From positions 1-64,000 of the forward strand of contig NZ_ANAC01000011.1 in assembly GCF_000341225.1 (NCBI RefSeq): 64,000 nucleotides of DNA, read 5' to 3'. Positions 16,716-25,960 of the stretch are shown here, in pieces. Position numbers and translations under genes: made by a program. Each line of letters opens with the position of its first letter. The first letter of the stretch is position 1. The DNA is from Nocardiopsis alba DSM 43377 (GTDB lineage Bacteria; Actinomycetota; Actinomycetes; Streptosporangiales; Streptosporangiaceae). The notes beneath the pieces are model-generated. The model was not told where the DNA came from. It did no database searches and was given only the letters and a program-made list of their open reading frames with translations.

Positions 16716-19700
16716 ATCCCCTGCTGTCCATCGGCGACCTGGACCTGGCCGACCTCCCCGAGGACGCCGAGGTGCGGATCGACCACTCCGGGGTCGGGAG
16801 TCGGGACACCCCGATCGCCATCATCGGGATGAGCGGGCGGGTGGGCGACGCCGCCGATCTCGACGAGTTCTGGGAGATGGTCGTGCGAGGCGAGCGCGGC
16901 CACCGGGAGCTCTCCGAGGAGCGGCGCGCCGACGTCGACGCCTACCTGGCCGCCCGGGGGGCGCGACGACCCTCCCCCGAACGCTACTGGAACGGCACCC
17001 GCCTGCCCTCGGTGGCCGGATTCGACTACCGGTTCTTCTCCATGTCCCGGCAGGAGGCCCGGGCCGTCGATCCCGACCAGCGGATCTTCCTCGAGACAGC
17101 CTGGGCCGCGCTCGAGGACGCCGGGCACCTGAACACCGAGATCCAGGGCCGGAGGGTCGGGGTCTACGTGGGCATGTCGAGCGACTTCGGCGAGGACTAT
17201 CGGACGATGATCCAGGCCGTTTCCCCCGACGCCCCGGAGATCTCCGTCGCCGGAAACGTCAAGTCGATCATCGGGAGCAGGATCGCGTACCTGCTGAACC
17301 TCCGGGGCCCCTCGATGCTGGTCGACACCGCGTGCTCCTCGGGCCTGGTCGCCGTCCACACCGCCTGCCGCGCGATCCAGCGCGGGGACTGCGGCATGGC
17401 GATCGTCGGAGCCGTCAACAGCGACCTGCTCCCGGTCGTGGACGACGGCTCCGGGATCGGCATCAAGGACCTACAGGACACCTCGTCCCGGGACGGCCGC
17501 ACGCGGACCTTCGACCGCAGGAGCGATGGGACGAGCGCGGCCGAGGGCTGCGTCGTCTTCGTCCTGAAGGCGCTCGATCGGGCACAGCGCGACGGCGACA
17601 CCGTCCATGCGGTCATCCTGGGCGGCGCGGTCAATCAGGACGGCGCCTCCAACGGCATCACCGCGCCCAACGCGGACGCCCAGGGCGACCTCATCGACGC
17701 GGCGCTCGCCGACGCCGGTGTCCCTGCGGAACGGATCAGCTTCATCGAGGCGCACGGCACCGCGACCCGCCTGGGCGACCCGGTGGAGATCGGGGGGATC
17801 GAGCGGGCGTTCTCCCGTCACACCACGCGGAAGCAGTTCTGCGGGATCGGCACGGTCAAGACGAACATCGGCCACATGGACAACGCCTCCGGACTGGCGG
17901 GCCTGGCCAAGCTGGTGTTGTCGATGAGACATCGGACCCTGCCGGCGAGCCTCGGGTTCGAGGACCCCAACCCCAACATCTCCTTCCCGACGTCTCCGGT
18001 GTACGTCAACGACCGCACGGTGCCGTGGGGCGGCGACCCGGACGAGACCCTGTACGCGGGCATCAGCAGTTTCGGCCTGAGCGGGACCAACTGCCACCTC
18101 GTGGTGCGCAGCGCGGACCCGGACCCCGGACCCGAGCGGGTCGCCGCGACCGGTCCGATGCTGCTCCCGTTGAGCGCGCCGGACATCGAGGGCCTCAAGC
18201 GGCTGGTGGAGCGCTATCGGCGGTTCCTGGGCGGACGTGACGTGCACCTGGCGGATCTGTGCCACACCGCGTCGACGGGGCGCATGCACCACCGGTCCAG
18301 GGCCGCCTTCGTGTGCGAGGACCGGGAGGAGTTGCTGACCCTCCTCGAACGCTTCGCCGACGGCACGGACGGCACCGACGACATCGCCACCGGGGAGTTC
18401 CGACTCGCGGCCGCCGGCGGCGAACGACGCGATCCCCGCGGCCTCACCGCCGACGAGAGGAAGCGGCTGAGCCGTGAGGCGGCACGGTCGCTCGACGGAG
18501 GGGCACCCGACCGCGACGGTCTGCGGCGCCTCGCCCGCCTCTACGTCCGCGGCGCCGACGTCGACTGGAACAGGGCCGCCTCCCCGGGCGCCCGCCGGAT
18601 CCCGTTGCCGACCTATCCGTTCGAGCCGTTGCGCTGCTGGCTCAAGACCGACGGCGGGGAACGCCGCGGCGGGCCGGGCGCGGAACTCCACCTGGTGCGT
18701 TCCCTGGAGTCGGACATCGCCATGTGCGAACTCTCCCCACGGCGGTTCTGGGAGCTGTCCGAGCACCGGATCGACGGGGTCGGCGTGCTCCCCGGCACCG
18801 GGATCCTGGAACTGCTCGTGCGGGCCGCCCGCGGCCTCGGCCACGGTGGTTCCGGGATGAGGCTGCGCGACCTTCGGTTCCTCACGCCGCTCGCGGTCGA
18901 CGACGATACCGAGGTCGAGGTCCACATCGTCTTCGGGCAGGCCGATACGGACGGCGGCGTCCGCCAGGTGACCGTCGCCGCACGGGGCGCGGACGGCGCG
19001 TGGGTGCGCAACGCCACCGCCGAACTCGTCACCGAGCCGGACATCGCGGTACCGGAGCCGGTCGACCTCGCGGGGGTGCGGAGCCGAATGAGTCGCGCAC
19101 TGCATTACGACGACCGGCTCGACCTCTCCAACGGACTGACACTGGGCGAACGGTGGACCGGGAGCCTGCGGGGCGGTCGGGCGAACGCCGACGCGACCGA
19201 GATGCTCTACGAGTTGGAACTGCCATCGCGGTACCACGGTGAGACCGACGACTACTTCCTGCACCCGGCGCTGCTCGACACCCTGATCAACGCGGCCAAC
19301 GGCCTCTACGACGACGAACGGCTCTACCTGCCGCTCTCCTACGGCGAACTGACGGTCCACGGGCCGCTGCCCGCCCGCGTACTGGCGCACTTCCGCAAGC
19401 GTCCCACCTCGGTCGAGGGACGGTTGTACGCGTTCGACGTAACGGTCACCGACCCCGACGGTCGGGTCGTACTGGCGGTGGACAACTACTGCGTCAAATC
19501 GGCGGTCGGCCTCGACCTGGGCGGCTCCGGTGGATACGGGCACGTGCAGGGCTACCGGAAGGCCTCACCACCGGTCGAGGTCGGAACCGGGGACGCCCCG
19601 ACGGGGACGGTCCTGCTCTGCGGCGACTTCGGTCCGATGCTCGACGACCTCACCGACGAGCTCCGGTCGGCCGGTCACGACCACCTGCACGTGGCCGACA

Positions 19701-21283
19701 CCGCCGCCGTCGACCGGATCGACGAGGGCCGCGCGTTCGCCTTCGCGATCCTCGCCGGTGTTCCGGAGGACGACGGCACGCCCCTGGCCGAACGGGCGGT
19801 CGAGCCCGTGGAGAGGACCGTCTCCCTGCTGAAGGGGCTGGCCGCTCGTCGGCCGGAGCTCGGCGCGGGTCTGCTGGCCGTGACCCGGAGCGCGCTCGCC
19901 GTCACCGGTGAGGAGTCCGTCGATCCGGGGCAGGCCGGTGTGCTCGGCCTGACGCGGATCGCCGCCCTGGAGTATCGGGCCCTCGGGATCCGCTGCGTCG
20001 ACATCGACGAGCACACCCCGCCGAAGGCCCTGATCACGGAGGCACGCGCCACCGATCGGCCGCCGCTGCTGTTCTATCGCGGGGAGCGGCCCCACGAACC
20101 GGTCGTCGAGCGGCACGCCGTGGTGCCGCGGGACGAGACGCCGGGGCCGACCCCTCCGGACGGTGCCGTCATCATCTCCGGTGGCACGGGCGGCCTGGGC
20201 GCCGCGGTGGCGCGGGACCTGGCAGGGCAGGGGTTCCGGAACCTCGTCCTGCTGGGCTCGGAAGGGCGGGACCCCGCCTCCGCTCCTCCGTTCGGACCAC
20301 AGGACGACCCCGCCGTCGCCGAGGTCCTCCGCCTGGACATGGGAGACCCGGAGGCGGTGGAGCGCACCGTCCGCGAGATCAGGGAAAGGTACGGACGGAT
20401 CGGGGGAGTGATCCACCTCGCGGGACGGCCGGGCGTCGGATTCCTGCACACCAAGACCATCGACGAGTTCATGGCCGTGTACCGACCGAAGGCGCTGGGC
20501 GGTATCGCCCTCCATGAGGCGACCCGGGACGACGATCCGCGCTTCTTCGTGGTGTTCTCGAGCGTCTCCGGGCTTCTGCCGATCCACGGCCAGACCGACT
20601 ACACGGCCGCGAACCTGGTGCTCGACAGCCTGGCCCAGTACCGCGGCGCGCGGAACCTGCCCGCGCTGAGCGTCCAGTGGCCCGCGTGGCGGGAGGTCGG
20701 GATGGCCGAGCGCCTGGGCGCCGTGGACGAGGACGAACTCTTTCCTCCGTTGGACCCCGCCGAGGCGACCGGCCTGCTCCGGGAGCTCATGGCGGGTGAG
20801 GGACGGCCGCCGGTCATCATGCCCGGCAGGAAACGGCCGGCGGCGAACGTGGCGGAGCCGGCACGGCGGGCGGACGGGCCCGGCGCGGCCGGGGACCGGC
20901 CCGTCTCCCTCTACGGCCTGGACCACGTCGGGGAGATCGAGCGGGCCGTCGCCGAGATCTGGGCACGGACGCTCGACGTCACGGAACTGGACGCCTACGA
21001 CGAATTCGTCTCCCTCGGCGGCAATTCTCTGCTGACCTCGCAGATGTTGAAGCTCTACGACGAGCGTTTCCCCGGCCTCATGGACATCACCGACCTGTTC
21101 CGATTCCTGACGATCGCCGACCAGGCCGCGTGCGTCGCCTCCCGCCTCGGCGCCGGAGGGGACGGTACGGGCGGCGGGGCGACGCCGACGGACGACACGG
21201 CAGGCGCAGACGACCTCGACCGGCTGCTGGACATGGTGGAGCAAGGGGAGATCACGGTGGAGGAGACCCGTGGACTTCTGTAG
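16712..21283 (+). CDS. AT-less PKS module: KS-DH-KR-ACP
   Basis: Protein of 1523 residues. KS (about 30-460) has Cys208 in DTACSSG, the EAHGTATRLGD His and KTNIGH. A post-KS region without an acyltransferase follows but keeps the RRIPLPTYPFE flank seen after AT domains. DH (about 650-930) has His685 in HRIDGVGVLPG and Asp856 in HPALLD. KR (about 1150-1380) has GGTGGLG, an FSSVSG Ser and Tyr1297 in DYTAAN. The carrier has Ser1439 in LGGNSLL. No ER or C-methyltransferase is seen. It should extend the glycyl intermediate by C2 and leave a double bond, with malonyl delivered by the free-standing AT. The C-terminal helix LLDMVEQGEITVEETRGLL looks like a docking element for the next protein. Confidence 0.92.
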   Translation: MNPLLSIGDLDLADLPEDAEVRIDHSGVGSRDTPIAIIGMSGRVGDAADLDEFWEMVVRGERGHRELSEERRADVDAYLAARGARRPSPERYWNGTRLPSVAGFDYRFFSMSRQEARAVDPDQRIFLETAWAALEDAGHLNTEIQGRRVGVYVGMSSDFGEDYRTMIQAVSPDAPEISVAGNVKSIIGSRIAYLLNLRGPSMLVDTACSSGLVAVHTACRAIQRGDCGMAIVGAVNSDLLPVVDDGSGIGIKDLQDTSSRDGRTRTFDRRSDGTSAAEGCVVFVLKALDRAQRDGDTVHAVILGGAVNQDGASNGITAPNADAQGDLIDAALADAGVPAERISFIEAHGTATRLGDPVEIGGIERAFSRHTTRKQFCGIGTVKTNIGHMDNASGLAGLAKLVLSMRHRTLPASLGFEDPNPNISFPTSPVYVNDRTVPWGGDPDETLYAGISSFGLSGTNCHLVVRSADPDPGPERVAATGPMLLPLSAPDIEGLKRLVERYRRFLGGRDVHLADLCHTASTGRMHHRSRAAFVCEDREELLTLLERFADGTDGTDDIATGEFRLAAAGGERRDPRGLTADERKRLSREAARSLDGGAPDRDGLRRLARLYVRGADVDWNRAASPGARRIPLPTYPFEPLRCWLKTDGGERRGGPGAELHLVRSLESDIAMCELSPRRFWELSEHRIDGVGVLPGTGILELLVRAARGLGHGGSGMRLRDLRFLTPLAVDDDTEVEVHIVFGQADTDGGVRQVTVAARGADGAWVRNATAELVTEPDIAVPEPVDLAGVRSRMSRALHYDDRLDLSNGLTLGERWTGSLRGGRANADATEMLYELELPSRYHGETDDYFLHPALLDTLINAANGLYDDERLYLPLSYGELTVHGPLPARVLAHFRKRPTSVEGRLYAFDVTVTDPDGRVVLAVDNYCVKSAVGLDLGGSGGYGHVQGYRKASPPVEVGTGDAPTGTVLLCGDFGPMLDDLTDELRSAGHDHLHVADTAAVDRIDEGRAFAFAILAGVPEDDGTPLAERAVEPVERTVSLLKGLAARRPELGAGLLAVTRSALAVTGEESVDPGQAGVLGLTRIAALEYRALGIRCVDIDEHTPPKALITEARATDRPPLLFYRGERPHEPVVERHAVVPRDETPGPTPPDGAVIISGGTGGLGAAVARDLAGQGFRNLVLLGSEGRDPASAPPFGPQDDPAVAEVLRLDMGDPEAVERTVREIRERYGRIGGVIHLAGRPGVGFLHTKTIDEFMAVYRPKALGGIALHEATRDDDPRFFVVFSSVSGLLPIHGQTDYTAANLVLDSLAQYRGARNLPALSVQWPAWREVGMAERLGAVDEDELFPPLDPAEATGLLRELMAGEGRPPVIMPGRKRPAANVAEPARRADGPGAAGDRPVSLYGLDHVGEIERAVAEIWARTLDVTELDAYDEFVSLGGNSLLTSQMLKLYDERFPGLMDITDLFRFLTIADQAACVASRLGAGGDGTGGGATPTDDTAGADDLDRLLDMVEQGEITVEETRGLL

Positions 21284-21319
21284 CTGGACCGCGCTATTTC
21301 GACAGAATCGGGATGCCAG

Positions 21320-24300
21320 ATGGACAAGGTGAAGGCTTTCATCCTCGAGCAGGTCGCGCAGCGGCGGATCGGCAAGGAGGAGGCGAAGACGCTGTTGCAG
21401 GAGGTGACGACCTCGTCGTCCCCCCGGCCCGACATCGCCGTCATCGGGATGGCCGGACGCTACTCCGCGGCCGGGAACGTCGACGAGTTCTGGGACTTCC
21501 TACGGGAGGGCAGGAACAGCGTGCGCGACTTTCCGCGCTCCCGCAAGGAGGACATGTACGAGGTCCTGAGGAACCCCTACTACTCCGAGGTCATCCTCGG
21601 TTCGGTGGTGGACGGTGCCGACCTGGACCGCATCTATTCGAAGAGCGGTTATCTGGACCGGATCGACCGGTTCGACGCGCGCTTCTTCGGTATTCCGCCG
21701 CTGGAGGCGGATTACATGGACCCGTACCAGCGGATCGGACTGGAGACCGCGTACGAGGCGCTCGAGAACGCGGGATACGGCGGCGACGGCGTCCGCGGCA
21801 CGCGGACCGGGGTCTTCCTCGGGCGTGACCAGACGAACTACTCGTACTACCGCATGTTCTCCGAGCGTGATCCGATGCAGCTCTCCGGTTCGTGGGAGGG
21901 GCTGGTCGCCAGCCGGATCTCCTACGTGCTGGATCTGACCGGCCCGTGCCTGATGACCGACACCGCCTGCTCCGCGGGCGCGGTGAGCATCCACCAGGCC
22001 GTCCAGTCGTTGCAGGCCGGCGAGTGCGACATGGCGCTCGCCGGTGGGCTCAACATGTCGCAGGTCGGTGAGGTGAAGGCCGCGTACATGTCCGGGGCGA
22101 CGATGGACAGCGTCGAGTCCCATGACGACACCGTGCGCACCTTCGACGCCCGGGCCGACGGGACCGTGTGGGGCGAGGGCGCCGGCATGGTCGTCCTCAA
22201 GCCGCTGGCGCGCGCCTTGTCCGACCGGGACCACGTACTGGCGGTCATCAAGGGTTCGGCCATCAACAACGACGGTATGTCCAGCGGGATCACCGCGCCG
22301 AGGGCCGAGCAACAGGAGCGGGTCATCCTCGACGCCTGGTCGAGGGCGGGCGTCGAGCCGGAGACGATCACCTACGTCGAGGCCCACGGCACCGGTACCG
22401 CGCTCGGAGACCCCATCGAGATCAAGGGTCTGTCGGACGCGTTCCGTCGACACACCTCGCGTCGGCAGTTCTGCGGGGTCGGGTCGCTGAAGACCACCAT
22501 GGGACACATGGTGGGCGCCTCCGGGGTGGCGGCCGTCACCAAGGTGGTCAAGGCCCTCGAGACGGGCGTGCTGCCCCCGACGGCGAACTTCGAGGTACCC
22601 AACCCCTACATCGACTTCCCCGAGAGCCCGCTCTACGTCCACGACCGTCTTTCGAGTTGGGACACCCCCGCGGGGACCCCGAGACGCGCCGCGGTCAGCT
22701 CGTTCGGCTTCGTCCGGACCAACTGCCACCTGGTACTGGAACAGGCCCCCGCGTACCGCCCCGCGGAGCAGAGCAGACGGCGCTACTGCCTCACCGTCAG
22801 CGCCCGGACCGGCGAGGCCCTGGACGAGCTGCTCGAACGCTACTCCGCGATGCTCGCGGAGAGCGCGTGGTCGCTCGCCGACATCTGCTACACGTCCAAC
22901 GTCGGGCGCGCGCACCACGAGCACCGGCTCCTGATCACGGCGGAGAGCAAGGAGCAGCTCGCGGAGGCCGTGGACCGGGTCCGCGCCCGGGGCCTGGGCA
23001 CCGACGAGGACCAGGGCGTCCACTACGGGGCGCACACCGTGGTCAGCGACAAGAAGGGCGTGTTCTCTCCCGGGGACGTCACCCGGCAGTCGCTGGAACG
23101 CCTCTCGGCCGAGGCCGACGCGGTCGTCGCCGATCGGACGTCCGGCGAGGAGAAGACGCTCGACAGGCTGGCCTCCCTCTATGTGCGGGGCGCGCGGGTC
23201 GACTTCGCCGCGTACCACCGGGGGGACGCCCGACGGCGGGTTCCGCTGCCGACCTATCCGTTCGCGCGGACCCGCCATTGGGCCAGGCCGCTGCGGACCC
23301 GGGTGCGGGACTTCAGGAGCTCGGAGGCCCACCCGCTGCTCGGCACCGAGGTCGGTCGGACGGACACCGGTGCCGTGTTCGAGAACACGCTGTCGGTCGA
23401 AAGGCACTGGGTACTGGCGGACCACCGGATCGATCGCAGGGCGGTGGTGCCGGGCACCACGTACCTGGAGATGGCCAGGGCCGCCTACGCCGCCGTCGCC
23501 GGAGCCGGAGCCGTACGGTTCCAGGACGTGGTCTTCCTCATGCCGCTCTCCGTCGACGCCGGCTCCGAGGCGGCCGTCCGGACACGGCTCGACCGGTCTG
23601 GCGACGACTACACGTTCCAGGTGCTCAGCAAGGACGGAGAGGACTGGATCCCGCACGTCGAGGGCAGGGTGGGCGGGGCGCCCGCCGAGGAACGGCCGGG
23701 CACCGTGGACGTCCCCGCGGTGCGGAACGCGGCGGCCCGGACGGTCGACCCGGTCGCTTTCGAGGCCGACACCGGCGTCTTCCGGTTCGGTCCGCGCTGG
23801 GACTCCGTACGCGCGGAGTGGCGGGGCGAGGATCGGACCCTGGCGTTGCTGCGGCCTCGGGAGGGCGTCGACGCCGAGACCGAGGTCTACGGACTGCACC
23901 CGGCGATGCTCGACAACGCGGTCAACGTCAGTTCGCAGAGCGAGGGCCGGACCTACCTGCCCTACATGTACAAGGACTTCGTCCTGCACCGGTCGGCACC
24001 CGAGTCGTACTACTCGCTGGTGCGCACGGTCCGCGGTGCCCCCGGCGACGAGACGATCACCTTCGACATCGACCTGCTCGACCTCGACGGCGCGGTCTTC
24101 GGAAGGATCGGCGGCTACACCGTCAAGAAGGTCGACTGGACACGCTTCAGCGTCACGGGACCCCGTCGCTTCCTGCGGGTCGGCTGGACGGAGACCGAGC
24201 CGCCCGAGGAGCGGGAGGACCCGGACGCCGTCTGGGGGGTCGTGGTGGGCGAGACCGCGGCCGGCCATGAGCTCATCGGAGCGTTGACCGAGGCGGGGGT

Positions 24301-25960
24301 GCGGGTCCTCCCGTGCCACCTGGGATCGGGCGCGCCCGACGAGGACGACGTACGGGCCCTGTGCGCCCGGCTGCGTTCGGAAGGGGCCCAAGGCCTGCTG
24401 TTCGCCGCCGACCTCACCGCCGACGAGGGGCTCGCCCACGCGGACCGTCGCGGCGGCGGCGTCGACGCTCTGTTCGAGCTGTACAAGCAGCTTTTGACCC
24501 ACCGGGTCAAGCTCCCCCTCGGGCTGCGGGTGCTCGGCGGCAACGCCTGGCGGGTGACCGACGACGACACCGCCACGGACCCCTACGCGGCGGCCACCGC
24601 GGCACTGGCCATGGTGATCGGGCAGGAGCACCTGCCGGTCGGCGTCCTCGACGCGCCGCCGGGTACGGACACGGATCTGCTGGTCCGCGCGTGCCTGGGC
24701 GCTCCGGGACCCGTGCCGCGGGCGATCCGCGGGACCCGTCTGTACACCCGGCGCCTGGAGCGCGTCACGGCGGTCGAGGACGAGGTCTCCGAGAACCCCT
24801 ACGCCGGAGGCGCCTTCCTCGTCACCGGAGGCGCGGGTGGACTGGGTCTGAACATCGCCGAGGAGATGGCGGCGCGGGGGGCGGAGAGGATCGTCCTGAC
24901 CGGACGCTCGGAGTTGGGCGAGGCGACGAAGCGGCGCTTGGAACGGCTCCCCGCGGCCGAGTACGTGCGCTGCGACGTGTCGCGGGCCGAGGAGGTCCGC
25001 GGTCTGGGCGAACGGCTGAAGGCCGACGGGGTGCTCCTGACCGGCATCGTCCACGCGGCGGGCGTCGCCGGCGACGGTTTCCTCGGCTCCAAGCGGCGGG
25101 AGGTCTACGACGCCGTCCTCGCCCCGAAGGTCGACGGAAGCGTCGCGCTGCTGGAGCTCGCCTCCGAGCATCCGGACCCGTTCGTGGTGCTCTTCTCGTC
25201 GATCACCGCGGTCACGGGCGGATTCGGGCAGGGGGACTACAGCGCGGCGAACGCCTTCATGGACTCCCTCGCGGCCGGGGCACGGGCGGAGGGCGCACGT
25301 GTCCTGTCCGTCGACTGGCCGACCTGGACCGGTGCGGGTATGGCCGTCGACCACGACGTGGACGCGGACGACGCCCCGTTCACGCCCGTCTCGATCCAAG
25401 GCGGCCTGGCCTGGCTGGCGTACTTCCTGCGCCATCCGGTCGACGGAGCCGTTCCGGCGGACTTCAACCTGCCGGTACTGGAGCGCGAATGGGACACGCT
25501 CCCCTTCACCGTCTCGGCCGAAGTCGCCACGGCCGCCCGCAACGCGGCCAAGGAGCCGTCGGAGACCGGCGAAGCGGGCGGTGACGCCGTCCTGGCCGGA
25601 GTGTCGGATCCGACCCCGACCCAGCTCCGGATCGCGTCCATCTACGGTTCGGTGCTCGGCCTCACGGAGATCGACGCCTACGCCGGCTTCCAGGAACTCG
25701 GCGGGAACTCGCTGATGACCGCGAACCTGCTGTCGAAGGTCGAGCAGGCGTATCCCGAGACGGTGGACGTCGCCGACCTCTTCTCGTACTCCACCGTCGT
25801 CGACCTGGCCGCCTACATCGACGAGCAGCGCGGCGCGGACGCCGGAGGGACGGCCGACCGGGAAGGCGGCCGGTCCCTGCGGGAGGCACTGGCCGAGATC
25901 GGCGACACGGAGCTGATCTCCGTCTTCGACGACATCGAGGACAGCGGAGAGCGATGGTGA
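21320..25960 (+). CDS. AT-less PKS module: KS-DH-KR-ACP
   Basis: Protein of 1546 residues. The N-terminal helix ILEQVAQRRIGKEEAKTLL resembles trans-AT docking helices. KS (about 35-475) has Cys217 in DTACSAG, EAHGTGTALGD and KTTMGH. No AT follows. DH (about 670-960) has His702, but its motif reads HRIDRRAVVPG, with Arg at the usual Gly of HxxxGxxxxP, and the second motif is HPAMLDNAVN with Asp865. KR (about 1165-1400) has TGGAGGLG, FSSITA and Tyr1307 in GDYSAAN. The carrier has Ser1464 in LGGNSLM. It should add a second malonyl unit and, if the variant DH works, a second alkene giving a diene next to glycine. The Shine-Dalgarno is weak. The stop overlaps the next gene. Confidence 0.92.
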   Translation: MDKVKAFILEQVAQRRIGKEEAKTLLQEVTTSSSPRPDIAVIGMAGRYSAAGNVDEFWDFLREGRNSVRDFPRSRKEDMYEVLRNPYYSEVILGSVVDGADLDRIYSKSGYLDRIDRFDARFFGIPPLEADYMDPYQRIGLETAYEALENAGYGGDGVRGTRTGVFLGRDQTNYSYYRMFSERDPMQLSGSWEGLVASRISYVLDLTGPCLMTDTACSAGAVSIHQAVQSLQAGECDMALAGGLNMSQVGEVKAAYMSGATMDSVESHDDTVRTFDARADGTVWGEGAGMVVLKPLARALSDRDHVLAVIKGSAINNDGMSSGITAPRAEQQERVILDAWSRAGVEPETITYVEAHGTGTALGDPIEIKGLSDAFRRHTSRRQFCGVGSLKTTMGHMVGASGVAAVTKVVKALETGVLPPTANFEVPNPYIDFPESPLYVHDRLSSWDTPAGTPRRAAVSSFGFVRTNCHLVLEQAPAYRPAEQSRRRYCLTVSARTGEALDELLERYSAMLAESAWSLADICYTSNVGRAHHEHRLLITAESKEQLAEAVDRVRARGLGTDEDQGVHYGAHTVVSDKKGVFSPGDVTRQSLERLSAEADAVVADRTSGEEKTLDRLASLYVRGARVDFAAYHRGDARRRVPLPTYPFARTRHWARPLRTRVRDFRSSEAHPLLGTEVGRTDTGAVFENTLSVERHWVLADHRIDRRAVVPGTTYLEMARAAYAAVAGAGAVRFQDVVFLMPLSVDAGSEAAVRTRLDRSGDDYTFQVLSKDGEDWIPHVEGRVGGAPAEERPGTVDVPAVRNAAARTVDPVAFEADTGVFRFGPRWDSVRAEWRGEDRTLALLRPREGVDAETEVYGLHPAMLDNAVNVSSQSEGRTYLPYMYKDFVLHRSAPESYYSLVRTVRGAPGDETITFDIDLLDLDGAVFGRIGGYTVKKVDWTRFSVTGPRRFLRVGWTETEPPEEREDPDAVWGVVVGETAAGHELIGALTEAGVRVLPCHLGSGAPDEDDVRALCARLRSEGAQGLLFAADLTADEGLAHADRRGGGVDALFELYKQLLTHRVKLPLGLRVLGGNAWRVTDDDTATDPYAAATAALAMVIGQEHLPVGVLDAPPGTDTDLLVRACLGAPGPVPRAIRGTRLYTRRLERVTAVEDEVSENPYAGGAFLVTGGAGGLGLNIAEEMAARGAERIVLTGRSELGEATKRRLERLPAAEYVRCDVSRAEEVRGLGERLKADGVLLTGIVHAAGVAGDGFLGSKRREVYDAVLAPKVDGSVALLELASEHPDPFVVLFSSITAVTGGFGQGDYSAANAFMDSLAAGARAEGARVLSVDWPTWTGAGMAVDHDVDADDAPFTPVSIQGGLAWLAYFLRHPVDGAVPADFNLPVLEREWDTLPFTVSAEVATAARNAAKEPSETGEAGGDAVLAGVSDPTPTQLRIASIYGSVLGLTEIDAYAGFQELGGNSLMTANLLSKVEQAYPETVDVADLFSYSTVVDLAAYIDEQRGADAGGTADREGGRSLREALAEIGDTELISVFDDIEDSGERW

